Shown here: positions 44,188 to 53,547 of the stretch, in pieces | Layout of the letters: every line of letters starts with the position of its first letter | Position numbering within the stretch: the first letter of the stretch is position 1 | Assembly: GCF_014650715.1 (NCBI RefSeq) | Contig: NZ_BMVM01000002.1 | Location: 434,001 to 498,000 of the forward strand | Reading direction: 5' to 3' | Length of the DNA: 64,000 nucleotides | Source of the DNA: Streptomyces bluensis | GTDB lineage: Bacteria; Actinomycetota; Actinomycetes; Streptomycetales; Streptomycetaceae | The notes under the pieces: model-generated | The model's database searches: none | The model's input: the letters and a program-made list of their open reading frames with translations, nothing else | Told to the model about the DNA's origin: nothing | Program-made: the position numbers and the translations under genes

Positions 44188-44564
44188 ACCGTCGCCTCAC
44201 AACCTGCCGTGCACGTCGTCACCCGCGCCTACGACCCTAGGGGATGATCGTCGGCCTTCCCGCCGTCCCGTGACGGCCGTACGGGGACGATGACGAAGAT
44301 CCCGGCTCCCGAAGTTCCGAACCGGCGGCCGGAGAACGCCCTCTGTGACGAAACGCGCACACCGCCAGGCAGTGGTGAGGTGGTGGTTTGTGACGTCGTC
44401 TCAGGGAGACGTTCGCACTTCGGAGCGTCGAAACGTCGAGAAGAACTCCGGCCGGAGGACGATGCCGCGCCGGGCTCTGCGAGAAATGTCACCCCTGCGG
44501 GAACGGGCCGTCGGCGAGGAGTCGCGGGACATCGCCGGACATCGCGGGACATCGCGAGAAAGGG
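44188..44564. other. Gene-free gap between the EEP protein and tetR
   Basis: No coherent coding frame. Near 44523-44557 a 12-bp CGCGGGACATCG-like word occurs three times in imperfect tandem just past the end of the tetR gene. Confidence 0.4.
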
Positions 44565-45356
44565 CTACGCGTCGTCCGGCCGCAGTCCCGCCAGGACCGT
44601 GTCCACGATGTGTTCCGCCAGGTCCTCGTCGAGTGCGGCGTCCGGGCGCATGACGGTGCGTACGATCATGGGGCCCACGAACAGATCGCTGACCAGTTCG
44701 ATGTCGAGGTCGGCCCGGAGTTCGCCGTTCTCCCGGCCGCGGCGCAGTACCTCGAAGGTGGTGCGGCGCCGGGGTTCGATCACGACGGCGTGGTACGCGG
44801 CCCAGATCTTCGGGCTGCTCTTCATCTGCGCGTGGACGTTGTGCAGGATCGCCGAGGAACGCCTCATCAGACCGCGCCGGCGCATCGATTCCAGCAGGGC
44901 GACGAGGTCGTCGCGCACGGAGGTGCCGGGGAGCACGGGGTCCGGGGGTTCGGCCGCGCGCACGACGTCGACGAAGAGTTCGTCCTTGCCGCTCCAGCGG
45001 CGGTAGATGGTGGCCTTGCCGACGCCCGCGGTGCGCGCCACGCGCTCGATGGACAACTCCGCGAGCGGCACGCCGTCCTCAAGGAGCTTCATCATCCCTT
45101 CGATGATGGAGCGTTCCACGGCCTCGCTGCGCGGGCGTCCCCGGACGGGACTCCCGGTCCCCGGCTCCTGGCCCCCTTCCCTGGCTCGGCTCTCGGCGAG
45201 ACTCACGATCGGCTCCGTCCCTGTGTCGTCGTCGTGGAGCGATTCTCCCGCCTGAACGACCGTGAGGGACACGCGATGCCCGGACTTGGGCCCTTGACGT
45301 CCGTGGAACGGCACCATGGCCGCCCTGTTGGTCCCCTTGTTGGTCCCCTTATTCAT
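44565..45356 (-). CDS. TetR-family repressor of the adjacent exporter
   Basis: Protein of 263 aa. Helix-turn-helix [48 protein letters not shown] starts only at about residue 72; the first 70 residues, beginning with repeats of K/N-G-T-N, are not conserved. ATG 45356 overlaps the exporter stop, so the two genes are translationally coupled. The real functional start might be a later Val/Met. An inverted repeat 46961-46989 in front of the exporter is its probable operator. Confidence 0.88.
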   Translation of the reverse strand: MNKGTNKGTNRAAMVPFHGRQGPKSGHRVSLTVVQAGESLHDDDTGTEPIVSLAESRAREGGQEPGTGSPVRGRPRSEAVERSIIEGMMKLLEDGVPLAELSIERVARTAGVGKATIYRRWSGKDELFVDVVRAAEPPDPVLPGTSVRDDLVALLESMRRRGLMRRSSAILHNVHAQMKSSPKIWAAYHAVVIEPRRRTTFEVLRRGRENGELRADLDIELVSDLFVGPMIVRTVMRPDAALDEDLAEHIVDTVLAGLRPDDA

Positions 45357-46941
45357 CCCCTTGATCAGCCGTCACCAACTCCGTTTCCCCGGGCTCCCGC
45401 TGTGCCTGTGGCGGCTTTCCCGGCAGGAACACCGCCACCACCACCGCCCCGAACACGGCCACTGCCGCCCCGAACAGCGCGGTGACGTGCATCGCGTGCA
45501 GGAAGGCGTCGTGGGCCGGGGCGATCAGGGTCTCGCCCCTGGGGCCGAGCTTCGCGGCGAAGCCGAGGGTGGCCTCGATGGACTCGCCCGCCTCGTGCCG
45601 GGCGGCGGGCGGCAGCCTGTCCTCGATGCCGGAGCGGTACACCGTCGACAGCACCGAGCCGAGGACCGCGATGCCGAGGGCGCCGCCGACCTGGCGGAAG
45701 GTGTTGCTGAGCGCGGACGCCGAGCCGGCCTTCTCGCGCGGCAGCGCCTGCATGATGACCACGCTCACCGGGGTCATGATGTGTGCCATGCCGGTCCCCA
45801 TGAAGAAGAAGATCACTTCGAGGACCCAGATCGGCGTGTCCGCCTCCAGTGCCGTGAAAGCGGCCAGCATCGCCGCGACGGTCAACAGCCCCGCCGTACA
45901 CACCGCCTTGTTGCCGAACCGGTCCACGACCAGCCGGGCCCGCGGCGCGAACACCATCTGTGCGACGGCCAGCGGCAGCAGCAACAGGCCGGCGTGCAGG
46001 GGCGAGTAGCCGCGCACGCTCTGGGTGTAGAAGACGGAGAAGAAGGTCACGCCCATGAGCGCGAAGAACACGAGCGCGATGGCGCCGATGGCCGCCGAGA
46101 AGACCTTGTTCTTGAAGTAGGTGACGTCGATGGACGGATGGTCGCTGCGCTTCTCGAACAGGACGAAGACGGCGAGCACCGCGAGTCCGGCGCCTATGGT
46201 CGCGAGCACGGTGGCGTTCGTGAAGTCGGCGAGCTGGCCGCCCTTGATGATGCCGTACACGAGCAGGACGAGCCCGACGACGGAGAGCGCGACACCGAGG
46301 GGGTCGACGCGCCCCGGGTTCGGGTCCCGTGAGTCGGGCACCAGCCACAGCATCAGCGCCAGCGCGAGGACGACTATCGGCACGTTGATGAGGAAGACGG
46401 ACCCCCACCAGAAGTGGTCGAGAAGGACGCCTCCGGTGATGGGCCCGATGGCGATGGCGAGTCCGACGCCGCCCGCCCAGATGCCGATGGCCTTGGCCTG
46501 CTCGTCCCGTTCGAAGACGTTCATCAGGACGGCGAGGGTGGCCGGCATCACGAACGCGGCCCCGAGGGCCATCACGGCACGGAACGCGATGAGTTCGGCG
46601 GGGGAACCCGACTGGGCCGCCAGCGCCGACCCGATGCCGAACACCACGAGCCCCGCGAGCAGCACCTTCTTCCGCCCGAGCCGGTCCCCCAGCAGCCCCG
46701 CGCTGAACAGCAGCCCGGCGAAGACGAGCGTGTAGGCGTTGATCGCCCACTCCAGCTCGCTCTGGGTGGCGCCGAGACCGGTCGGCGCGGGCGTGGAGAT
46801 CGTCTTGATGGCCACGTTCAGGATCGAGTTGTCGAGCACCACGATCAGCAGGCTCAACATCAGTACGCCGAGGATGGCCCAGCGGCGCCTGTGCACGGCT
46901 TCCGGGACCCGCCGCTGAGCAGGGACAGCAGGAGACGTCAT
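45349..46941 (-). CDS. MFS exporter, DHA2 family (14 helices)
   Basis: Drug:proton antiporter of 530 aa. It shows the EmrB/QacA pattern: [13 protein letters not shown] in helix 1 (motif D1), [15 protein letters not shown] (motif A) and [15 protein letters not shown]...[29 protein letters not shown] (motif C). The C-terminus overlaps the TetR gene by 8 nt. TAGGGT stands 7 nt before the ATG and no Shine-Dalgarno is present, so the transcript is probably leaderless. Substrate unknown. Confidence 0.9.
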   Translation of the reverse strand: MTSPAVPAQRRVPEAVHRRRWAILGVLMLSLLIVVLDNSILNVAIKTISTPAPTGLGATQSELEWAINAYTLVFAGLLFSAGLLGDRLGRKKVLLAGLVVFGIGSALAAQSGSPAELIAFRAVMALGAAFVMPATLAVLMNVFERDEQAKAIGIWAGGVGLAIAIGPITGGVLLDHFWWGSVFLINVPIVVLALALMLWLVPDSRDPNPGRVDPLGVALSVVGLVLLVYGIIKGGQLADFTNATVLATIGAGLAVLAVFVLFEKRSDHPSIDVTYFKNKVFSAAIGAIALVFFALMGVTFFSVFYTQSVRGYSPLHAGLLLLPLAVAQMVFAPRARLVVDRFGNKAVCTAGLLTVAAMLAAFTALEADTPIWVLEVIFFFMGTGMAHIMTPVSVVIMQALPREKAGSASALSNTFRQVGGALGIAVLGSVLSTVYRSGIEDRLPPAARHEAGESIEATLGFAAKLGPRGETLIAPAHDAFLHAMHVTALFGAAVAVFGAVVVAVFLPGKPPQAQREPGETELVTADQGDE

Positions 46942-46948
46942 GCGTACG

Positions 46949-46989
46949 ACCCTAACCGGCTTTCGATACGGACCCGTCTCGTATTGAAA
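46949..46989 (-). promoter_or_regulatory. Leaderless -10 and TetR-type operator of the DHA2 exporter
   Basis: On the minus strand TAGGGT (46949-46954) is 7 nt from the start codon. Upstream, TTTCGATACG (46961-46970) and CGTATTGAAA (46980-46989) form a 9/10 inverted repeat over the expected -35 region, a normal position for repression by the downstream TetR. Confidence 0.6.
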
Positions 46990-47182
46990 TCCTTTACGGA
47001 GCCCTTAAGCGCGGGCCCAGGGCATGGGGCTCAGGTATCGCTTGTTCGCCTTGACCGCCCTGCGGCCGTACGTGACAGACATTCCCCGCCCCGGTCTGGC
47101 CGGGTCCGGCACGAGGTGCCACCATGGAAACGGTCCGGGGACGCCGTGAGGGCGCCTCGAGATGACAGAAGGAGCCGTTGCG

Positions 47183-48079
47183 ATGACGCAGCTTCCGGCT
47201 GCCCCCAAGCAGCCCGAGCAGCCCGCACAGGGTGCGCTCAAGCCCTCCGACAGCAGCAGGGCGCTGTACGGCGGCAAGAGCACCCGGCGGATCACCGTGC
47301 GCGACATTGCCGCCGCCAAGGAGCGCGGCGAGAAGTGGCCCATGCTCACCGCGTACGACGCGCTGACCGCGTCCGTCTTCGACGAGGCCGGTATTCCGGT
47401 GATGCTCGTCGGCGACTCGGCGGGCAACTGCCACCTGGGGTACGAGACCACCGTGCCCGTCACCCTCGACGAGATGACGATGCTGTCGGCGGCGGTCGTC
47501 CGCGGCACCCGGCGTGCCCTGATCGTCGGCGATCTGCCCTTCGGGTCGTACCAGGAGGGCCCCGTCCAGGCCCTGCGCTCGGCGACGCGCCTGGTCAAGG
47601 AGGCGGGCGTCGGGGCGGTCAAGCTGGAGGGCGGCGAACGCTCCCACCGCCAGATCGAGCTCCTCGTGGAGTCCGGCATCCCCGTCATGGCGCACATCGG
47701 GCTGACCCCGCAGTCGGTCAACGCGATGGGCTACCGCGTGCAGGGGCGTGGCGAGGAGGCGGCCGCGCAGCTGTTGCGGGACGCGAAGGCCGTGCAGGAC
47801 GCCGGTGCCTTCGCCGTCGTCCTCGAACTGGTTCCGGCCGAGCTGGCGGCCGAGGTGACGCGCGTGCTCCACATCCCGACGGTCGGTATCGGCGCGGGCC
47901 CCGAGACGGACGCGCAGGTCCTGGTCTGGACGGACATGCTCGGGCTGACCGGGGGGCGGGTACCGAAGTTCGTGAAGCAGTACGCCGACCTCCGCGAGGT
48001 CATGGCCGGCGCGGCCCGGTCCTTCGCCGAGGACGTCATCGGCGGAACGTTCCCGCAGAAGGAACACTCCGTCCACTGA
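47183..48079 (+). CDS. panB: 3-methyl-2-oxobutanoate hydroxymethyltransferase
   Basis: Cytoplasmic enzyme of 298 aa, first committed step of pantothenate (coenzyme A) synthesis: transfers hydroxymethyl from methylene-tetrahydrofolate to ketoisovalerate. Motifs: MLTAYDALTASVFDEAGIPVMLVGDSAGN, GVGAVKLEGGE, MAHIGLTPQSVN and VGIGAGPETDAQVLVWTDMLGL. AAGGAG lies 8 nt before ATG 47183, ruling out the earlier in-frame ATG at 47162. The N-terminal 30 residues are a Pro/Gln/Ala extension. A terminator follows. Confidence 0.96.
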   Translation: MTQLPAAPKQPEQPAQGALKPSDSSRALYGGKSTRRITVRDIAAAKERGEKWPMLTAYDALTASVFDEAGIPVMLVGDSAGNCHLGYETTVPVTLDEMTMLSAAVVRGTRRALIVGDLPFGSYQEGPVQALRSATRLVKEAGVGAVKLEGGERSHRQIELLVESGIPVMAHIGLTPQSVNAMGYRVQGRGEEAAAQLLRDAKAVQDAGAFAVVLELVPAELAAEVTRVLHIPTVGIGAGPETDAQVLVWTDMLGLTGGRVPKFVKQYADLREVMAGAARSFAEDVIGGTFPQKEHSVH

Positions 48080-48099
48080 TCCACCACGGCACCACCCCC

Positions 48100-48143
48100 G
48101 CAGCCCGCCGATCTTCCCCCGTCGGCGGGCTGCCGGGCTTTTT
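48100..48143 (+). terminator. panB terminator
   Basis: 12-bp arms GCAGCCCGCCGA (48100-48111) and TCGGCGGGCTGC (48122-48133), followed by a five-T run at 48139-48143; a rare classic intrinsic terminator for this genome. Confidence 0.85.
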
Positions 48144-48162
48144 GGCAGGTCCGACCGTGCTG

Positions 48163-48224
48163 TGTCGGCAGTCTGTCGGCTGCTGTCGGTGTGGTTGTCG
48201 GTGGGCTGTCGGTCGTTTGTCGGT
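48163..48224 (+). promoter_or_regulatory. Six helically phased TGTCGG repeats, SARP-type operator
   Basis: TGTCGG starts at 48163, 48174, 48184, 48196, 48207 and 48218: spacings 11, 10, 12, 11, 11, about one helical turn each. The last copy ends 8-9 nt before CACCGT (48234-48239), which is 7 nt before the ABC ATPase start, matching the SARP rule of direct heptamers about 11 bp apart ending near 8 bp before the -10. Confidence 0.65.
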
Positions 48225-48233
48225 GGGCTCTGG

Positions 48234-48239
48234 CACCGT
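48234..48239 (+). promoter_or_regulatory. Leaderless-type -10 of the ABC operon
   Basis: CACCGT, 7 nt before ATG 48247, same layout as TACCGT before the ArsC-like gene. No Shine-Dalgarno precedes the ATG. Confidence 0.45.
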
Positions 48240-48246
48240 CGTCCCC

Positions 48247-49272
48247 ATGACGCGAAACGACAAGAACCCAGGCGGCCCGAACGGGGCCGTCACCGTCCGG
48301 GGGCTGGTCAAGCACTACGGCGAGACCAAGGCGCTGGACGGCGTCGACCTGGACGTGCGCGAGGGCACCGTGAGGGGTGTGCTCGGGCCGAACGGGGCCG
48401 GCAAGACCACTCTCGTACGCATTCTGTCCACCCTGCTCGCGCCCGACGCGGGACAGGCGACCGTCGCCGGATACGACGTCGTACGGCAGCCCCGGCAGCT
48501 GCGCCGGGTGATCGGGCTCACCGGTCAGTACGCATCGGTCGACGAGAAGCTCCCGGGCTGGGAGAACCTCTACATGATCGGGCGGTTGCTCGATCTGCCG
48601 CGGAAGGACGCCCGCGCTCGCGCCGACGAGTTGCTGGAGCGGTTCTCGCTCACGGAGGCCGCCATGCGGCCCGCGAGCACGTACTCCGGCGGCATGCGGC
48701 GGCGGCTCGACCTCGCCGCCTCCTTGATCGGGCGGCCCCAGGTGCTGTTCCTCGACGAGCCGACCACCGGGCTCGACCCCCGTACCCGCAACGAGGTGTG
48801 GGACGAGGTCAAGGCCATGGTCGGCGAGGGAGTGACCGTGCTGCTCACCACCCAGTACATGGAGGAGGCCGAGCAGCTCGCCTCCGAGCTGACCGTCGTC
48901 GACCGCGGGAAGGTCATCGCGGGCGGCGCCATCGACGAGCTCAAGGCCAAGGTCGGGGGGCGGACGCTGCGGGTGCGGCCCGCCGATCCGCAGCACCTGC
49001 GGCCACTCGCCTCCGCCCTCGACGAGCTCGGCATCACGGGGCTCGCCACCACGACCGTCGACACCGAGGGCGGTGCCGTGCTCGTCCCGATCCTCAGCGA
49101 CGAGCAGCTGACCGCCGTGGTCGGCGCGGTCACCGCGCGCTCCCTCACGATCAGCTCCATCACCACCGAACTGCCCAGTCTGGACGAGGTGTTCCTGTCC
49201 CTCACCGGCCATCGCGCCAGTGCCCCGCAGGACGCCGTGCCCGCCGACACCCGCGAGGAGGTCGCCGTATGA
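48247..49272 (+). CDS. ABC exporter ATPase, DrrA family
   Basis: Cytoplasmic ATPase of 341 aa for an antibiotic-type exporter. Walker A GPNGAGKTT, signature YSGGMRRRLDLA, Walker B LFLDEPTTGLD and a C-terminal DUF4162-like tail (RTLRVRPADPQHL...). Start ATG 48247; the frame extends upstream without other starts of quality. It is coupled to the permease by a 4-nt overlap (ATGA) and preceded by the TGTCGG repeats. Closest known role: daunorubicin-resistance-type transport; the substrate here is unknown. Confidence 0.92.
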   Translation: MTRNDKNPGGPNGAVTVRGLVKHYGETKALDGVDLDVREGTVRGVLGPNGAGKTTLVRILSTLLAPDAGQATVAGYDVVRQPRQLRRVIGLTGQYASVDEKLPGWENLYMIGRLLDLPRKDARARADELLERFSLTEAAMRPASTYSGGMRRRLDLAASLIGRPQVLFLDEPTTGLDPRTRNEVWDEVKAMVGEGVTVLLTTQYMEEAEQLASELTVVDRGKVIAGGAIDELKAKVGGRTLRVRPADPQHLRPLASALDELGITGLATTTVDTEGGAVLVPILSDEQLTAVVGAVTARSLTISSITTELPSLDEVFLSLTGHRASAPQDAVPADTREEVAV

Positions 49273-50075
49273 GCGCCACCACAGCCACAGCCGACGCGCG
49301 TATTCCGCTGCGCGGCCATCTGCGCCACACCGGCGCCCTCATCCGCCGCAATCTGCTGTGGATCCGGCAGGACCCCGAGTCGATGTTCGACGCGCTGCTG
49401 ATGCCGGTCGTCTTCACCCTGCTGTTCGTGTACGTCTTCGGCGGCTCGATCGGGCAGGCCCTGGGCGGCGGGCAGGACGGGTACGTGCAGTACGTGATCC
49501 CCGGCATGATCGCGATGATGAGCATGACGCTGTCCCAGGGCGTCGGCACCGGGTTCAGTCAGGACTTCAACTCCGGTGTCATGGACCGCTTCCGGTCCCT
49601 GCCGATCGGGCGCGGCTCGGTGCTGTTCGCGAAGATCACGGTGGAGCTGGCGCGGATGCTCTTCGCGACGGCCGTGCTGATGATCGTCGCCGTCCTCGTC
49701 GGCTTCGACATCAACCACTGGGGCGGCCTGTTCGCGGCCGTCGGTCTGTCCGCGGTGTTCGCTTCGTCGATCATGTGGGTGTTCCTCACCCTGGGCGTGG
49801 TCCTGAAGAACGCGCAGTCCGTGCAGGCGATGGGCTTCCTGGTGCTGTTCCCGTTGCAGTTCGGCTCGTCGATCTTCGCGCCGACCCAGTCGATGCCCGG
49901 CTGGTTGCAGGCGTTCACCGACTACAACCCGCTGTCCACGCTCGCCGACGCGGCGCGCGGCCTCATGGTGGGCGGCCCGGTCGCACACGACCTGTGGGTG
50001 ACGGTGGCCTGGTCGGTGGCGATCACCGCGGTGATGGCGCCGGTCGCGATCCACAAGTTCCGTACGAAGAGCTGA
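49269..50075 (+). CDS. ABC-2 type exporter permease, DrrB family
   Basis: Membrane permease of 268 aa with six helices. Family features: RRNLLWIRQDPESMFDALLMPVVFTLLFVYVFGG at the start and the QDFNSGVMDRFRSLPIGR loop, then FPLQFGSSIFAPTQSMPGWLQAFTDYNPLS near the end. The ATG overlaps the ATPase stop by 4 nt, so both are made stoichiometrically. It converges on the AfsR/SARP-like gene, which begins its stop 28 nt later. Confidence 0.92.
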   Translation: MSATTATADARIPLRGHLRHTGALIRRNLLWIRQDPESMFDALLMPVVFTLLFVYVFGGSIGQALGGGQDGYVQYVIPGMIAMMSMTLSQGVGTGFSQDFNSGVMDRFRSLPIGRGSVLFAKITVELARMLFATAVLMIVAVLVGFDINHWGGLFAAVGLSAVFASSIMWVFLTLGVVLKNAQSVQAMGFLVLFPLQFGSSIFAPTQSMPGWLQAFTDYNPLSTLADAARGLMVGGPVAHDLWVTVAWSVAITAVMAPVAIHKFRTKS

Positions 50076-50102
50076 CGCGCGGGCACCGGGCCGGACGACG
50101 GT

Positions 50103-53100
50103 TCAGAGCAGGGCGGTGGCCTCCTCCACGGAGAGCGCGCCGCCCTCGGCGTACGCCGTCTCGTACGCCGCGTCGTCCAGGACGGCCCGCGCCGCGGACT
50201 CGGCCCGGCTGCGGGTCTCGGCCTCCACAGGGCTGGAGAAGTGGCCCCGCGGCAGCATCGCGTCGGCGGCTCCGAGGAGCCGGGCCGCGTCCCGTGCCCG
50301 GCTGCCGCCGTCCACGCCGGCGACGGCGATGGCGGCTCCGGTGAGCTGTACGGAGACGAAGTGGGGTGCGATGGTGCGGGTGAGCGGGTCCGTGGCCCGT
50401 TCCAGCGCCTCACGCATCTTGGCCAGGGACTCCTCGTAGCGGCCCTCCAGCGCCGCGAGCCAGCCCTCGACTCCGGTGACGAAGCTGGAGAAGAGCACGA
50501 AGTTGACCGCGTCGAAGTCCTCCCTCAGCAGCCGGATCTGCTCCCGGGCCTCCTCGAAGCGCCCGCAGCGGCCGAGCCAGGTCGAGAGGAAGAGCCGGGC
50601 GGCCGGCATGGCCTCGTTGGTGCTGCCGTGAACGTTCTCCAGCACCTCGAACAGGATCTTCTCGCCCCGCTCGGCGTCCTCGCCCTCGATGAGCACACCG
50701 CCGAGACGGGCCTTGAGGACACCCAGCTGGGCGCGGGCGCCCAGCCGTTCGGCGTGCCCCAGGGCCCGCTCGAAATCCGCGGCGGCACCCGTGAAGTCGC
50801 CCCTGCGCTCCTGGGCCTCACCGCGCGCGGAGAACGCCTCCGCCACGCCCCAGGCGTCGCCGATCCGGGTGAACAGCTCCAGCGCCTCCTCGGCGTCACG
50901 GGTGGCGCTGCCCGCCCAGTCCGTGCGGTTGGCGAGGATGTTGGCGCGCATCTGGAGGGCCTGGGCCAGCTCCCAGGTGTAGCCGAGCTCACGGCTGGTG
51001 TTCACGGTCTCGTCCATGATCTGACGGGTGCGCTCCAGGTCGGCACTGAGCAGGACCGCGAAGAACCACATGGAGCCGGGGAAACGGCAGGTCTGCGGCT
51101 GACCCGGCCGGTAGGCCTCGCTGATGACGCGCAGCTTCTCCTTGGCCTGGGGGGTTTCCCAGGCCCTCACGTCCATGTCCATGCAGGCGAGGTGGACGAG
51201 GTGCACCCCGCGCCGGGCCTCCGCGAGGACCTCGGGGCTCATCGGCGGCGGGCTGTCCGTGGGACGTTCGAGCAGGTCCGGGACGGGGCGCGGGGGCGCG
51301 GTGAAGGGGTCGGGGCCGAGCTCCTTGATCTCGGTGGACCAGGTGCGGGCCTCGCTGCGCAGGTCGCGCATCTGCCAGTACCAGGACAGTGACAGCAGCA
51401 GGCTGAGGGCCTCCTGCTCGTCGCGTTCGGTGACGGCGTGGCGGAGGGCCGTGCGGATGTTCTCGTACTCCCGCTCCAGCAGCGCGATCGCCGTGCGCTG
51501 GCCGGGGCCGCGCAGCAACGGGTCGGTGGTGCGGGCGAGTTCGCGGTAGTACGTGAGGTGGGCGCGCTCGGCGGCGGCCCGCGCGCCCGTCTCGTCGAGG
51601 CGCTCGCGGGCGTACTCGGCGACGGTCTCCAGGAGCCGGTAGCGCATCGCGTCGTCACCGACGGGGGTCGCCACCACGAGGGACTTGTCGACGAGCGAAC
51701 CGAGCGAATCCAGCGCGGCGGGGCCGCAGACGGCCTCGGCGGCGGCGAGGTCGCAGCCGCCCGCGAACACCGACAGCCGCCGCAGGACGTCCCGTTCGTC
51801 CTCGTCGAGGAGGTCCCAGGACCAGTCGACGACGGCACGCAGGGTCTGCTGGCGGGGCAGTACGGTCCGGCTGCCGCTGGTGAGGAGCCGGAACCGGTCG
51901 TCGAGCCGCTCCGCGACCTGGCGCGGCGTCAGCATCCGGAGCCGGGCGGCCGCCAGCTCGATGGCGAGCGGCAGTCCGTCGAGGCGCCGGCAGATCTCGG
52001 CCGCCGCCTCCGGATCGTCCGCGGGGTCGAAGCCGGGGCGGGCGGCGGCGCCGCGGTCGGCGAGCAGCCGCAGTGCGTACGGCTGCGGCAGCGGTTCCAC
52101 GGGGCGCAGCAACTCCCCCGGTACGCCGAGGGGTTCGCGGCTCGTGGCGAGCACGGTCAGTCCGGGGCAGCGCTCCAGCAGCCGCTCGACGAGGCGGGCG
52201 GCGGCGTCGACCACGTGCTCGCAGTTGTCGAGGACGATCAGCATGCGGCGTCGGGCGCAGTGCTCGACGAGGCGGCTGAACGGGTCGTCGTGCCGGTCGG
52301 CCATGGCCCGCATCTCCTCGGCGCCGGCTCCCCTCAGGACGGTCTCGCGGGCGCCGAGGGCGGTGAGTACAGCCTCAGGGACGTTCTCAGGGTCGTCGAC
52401 CGGCGCCAGTTCGGCCAGCCAGACGCCGTCGGGGACGCTCTCGGCCACGGCCTCCCCCGCCTCCTGCGACAGCCGGGTCTTGCCCGCTCCGCCGGGGCCC
52501 AGCAGGGTCACGAGCCGGGCCGCCGTCAGGTCACCCCGGATGGCGTCGATGTCGGCGTCCCGCCCGACGAAGGAGGTGAGCCGGGCACGGAGGTTGCCCG
52601 GCCCCGGGTTCCGGCCCCGCGAGGGCGAGGAGACCTCCGGGTCACCACTCTCGCCCGACACCCCGCCGGGCCCCAGCAACTCCCCGTGCAACGCCCTCAG
52701 TTCGGCACCGGGATCCGCGCCCAGCCGCTCCGCCAGCAGTCGCCGTACGCCCTCGTAGGCGGCCAGCGCCTGAGCCGTGCGCCCGGCGTCGCGCAGGGCC
52801 CGCAGCCGCAGGGCCTGGAGGGGCTCGTCCAGCGGGTGGGCGTCGCAGAGCGCCGTGAGTTCGGGGAGGTGCCGCTCGGCCTGGCCCAGGGCGAGGGCCG
52901 CGGTGAGACGGGCGCGGCGGGCGTCGAGCCGGCGCGCCTCCCAGCGGGCCGCCGCGGCCGTACGGTCGGGGAGGTCGGCGAGGGCCGGTCCCCGCCAGAG
53001 GGCCAGGGCGTCGTCCAGCAGCACGGCCGCCTTCGCCGCGTCACCGTCGGCCAGGGCGCGCGCGCCTTCGTCGGCGAGCCGCTCGAAGCGGTGGAGGTCG

Positions 53101-53393
53101 ATGTCGTCCGCGCCCGCGACCAGCCGGTAGCCGCCGTCCGCCGAGGCGACCGCGTCCGCACCGAGCGCCCGGCGCAACCGGCCGACCAGCGCCTGCACGG
53201 CACCGGACGCGTCCGCGGGCGGGTCGCCGTCCCACACCTCGTCGACCAGCACGGTCACGGGCACCGTACGCCCGGGCCGCAGCGCGAGCACGGTCAGCAG
53301 GGCACGCAGCCGCGCCCCGCCGACCGGAGCGGGGGAGCCGTCGGGGCGGAACGCCTGGGTGGTGCCGAGGATGCGGTAGCGCACGCGGTCCAT
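50103..53393 (-). CDS. AfsR/SARP-like large transcriptional regulator
   Basis: Regulator of 1096 aa. OmpR-type winged helix about 1-95 (LRALLTVLALRPGRTVPVTVLVDEVW...VGRLRRALGADAV), bacterial transcriptional activation domain about 100-245, NB-ARC ATPase about 275-560 with P-loop GPGGAGKT (299-306) and LIVLDNCEH, then an all-helical TPR-rich region to the end. ATG 53393 has GGAGA upstream. In Streptomyces such proteins activate antibiotic or export genes by binding direct repeats; the TGTCGG array before the adjacent ABC genes is a natural target. Confidence 0.9.
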   Translation of the reverse strand: MDRVRYRILGTTQAFRPDGSPAPVGGARLRALLTVLALRPGRTVPVTVLVDEVWDGDPPADASGAVQALVGRLRRALGADAVASADGGYRLVAGADDIDLHRFERLADEGARALADGDAAKAAVLLDDALALWRGPALADLPDRTAAAARWEARRLDARRARLTAALALGQAERHLPELTALCDAHPLDEPLQALRLRALRDAGRTAQALAAYEGVRRLLAERLGADPGAELRALHGELLGPGGVSGESGDPEVSSPSRGRNPGPGNLRARLTSFVGRDADIDAIRGDLTAARLVTLLGPGGAGKTRLSQEAGEAVAESVPDGVWLAELAPVDDPENVPEAVLTALGARETVLRGAGAEEMRAMADRHDDPFSRLVEHCARRRMLIVLDNCEHVVDAAARLVERLLERCPGLTVLATSREPLGVPGELLRPVEPLPQPYALRLLADRGAAARPGFDPADDPEAAAEICRRLDGLPLAIELAAARLRMLTPRQVAERLDDRFRLLTSGSRTVLPRQQTLRAVVDWSWDLLDEDERDVLRRLSVFAGGCDLAAAEAVCGPAALDSLGSLVDKSLVVATPVGDDAMRYRLLETVAEYARERLDETGARAAAERAHLTYYRELARTTDPLLRGPGQRTAIALLEREYENIRTALRHAVTERDEQEALSLLLSLSWYWQMRDLRSEARTWSTEIKELGPDPFTAPPRPVPDLLERPTDSPPPMSPEVLAEARRGVHLVHLACMDMDVRAWETPQAKEKLRVISEAYRPGQPQTCRFPGSMWFFAVLLSADLERTRQIMDETVNTSRELGYTWELAQALQMRANILANRTDWAGSATRDAEEALELFTRIGDAWGVAEAFSARGEAQERRGDFTGAAADFERALGHAERLGARAQLGVLKARLGGVLIEGEDAERGEKILFEVLENVHGSTNEAMPAARLFLSTWLGRCGRFEEAREQIRLLREDFDAVNFVLFSSFVTGVEGWLAALEGRYEESLAKMREALERATDPLTRTIAPHFVSVQLTGAAIAVAGVDGGSRARDAARLLGAADAMLPRGHFSSPVEAETRSRAESAARAVLDDAAYETAYAEGGALSVEEATALL

Positions 53394-53547
53394 TGTCTCC
53401 GGCGGCGGCCCGGCACCGCCTGGCGGGTTTCCGACCCGTAGGAGCCGCAGGAACCTCACACCGCCCGCGGGACGTTGCCCCCACAGCACCGATACGGTCG
53501 GACCCGCAGTCGACCGTCACCGCAGCCCACACCAGGGAGCACGCCCC

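Noticed and set aside
44523..44557. Triple CGCGGGACATCG-like word as a CRISPR or operator
   Set aside because: Imperfect, only three units, at the 3' end of tetR with no gene to control; probably slippage.
46414..48246. Upstream extension of the ABC ATPase frame through panB
   Set aside because: The frame stays open by GC bias only; the conserved ATPase starts at 48247 and panB occupies the region in another frame.
50103..53393. Biosynthetic gene cluster around the SARP-like regulator
   Set aside because: No polyketide, peptide or terpene synthesis genes flank it; only the exporter is adjacent.
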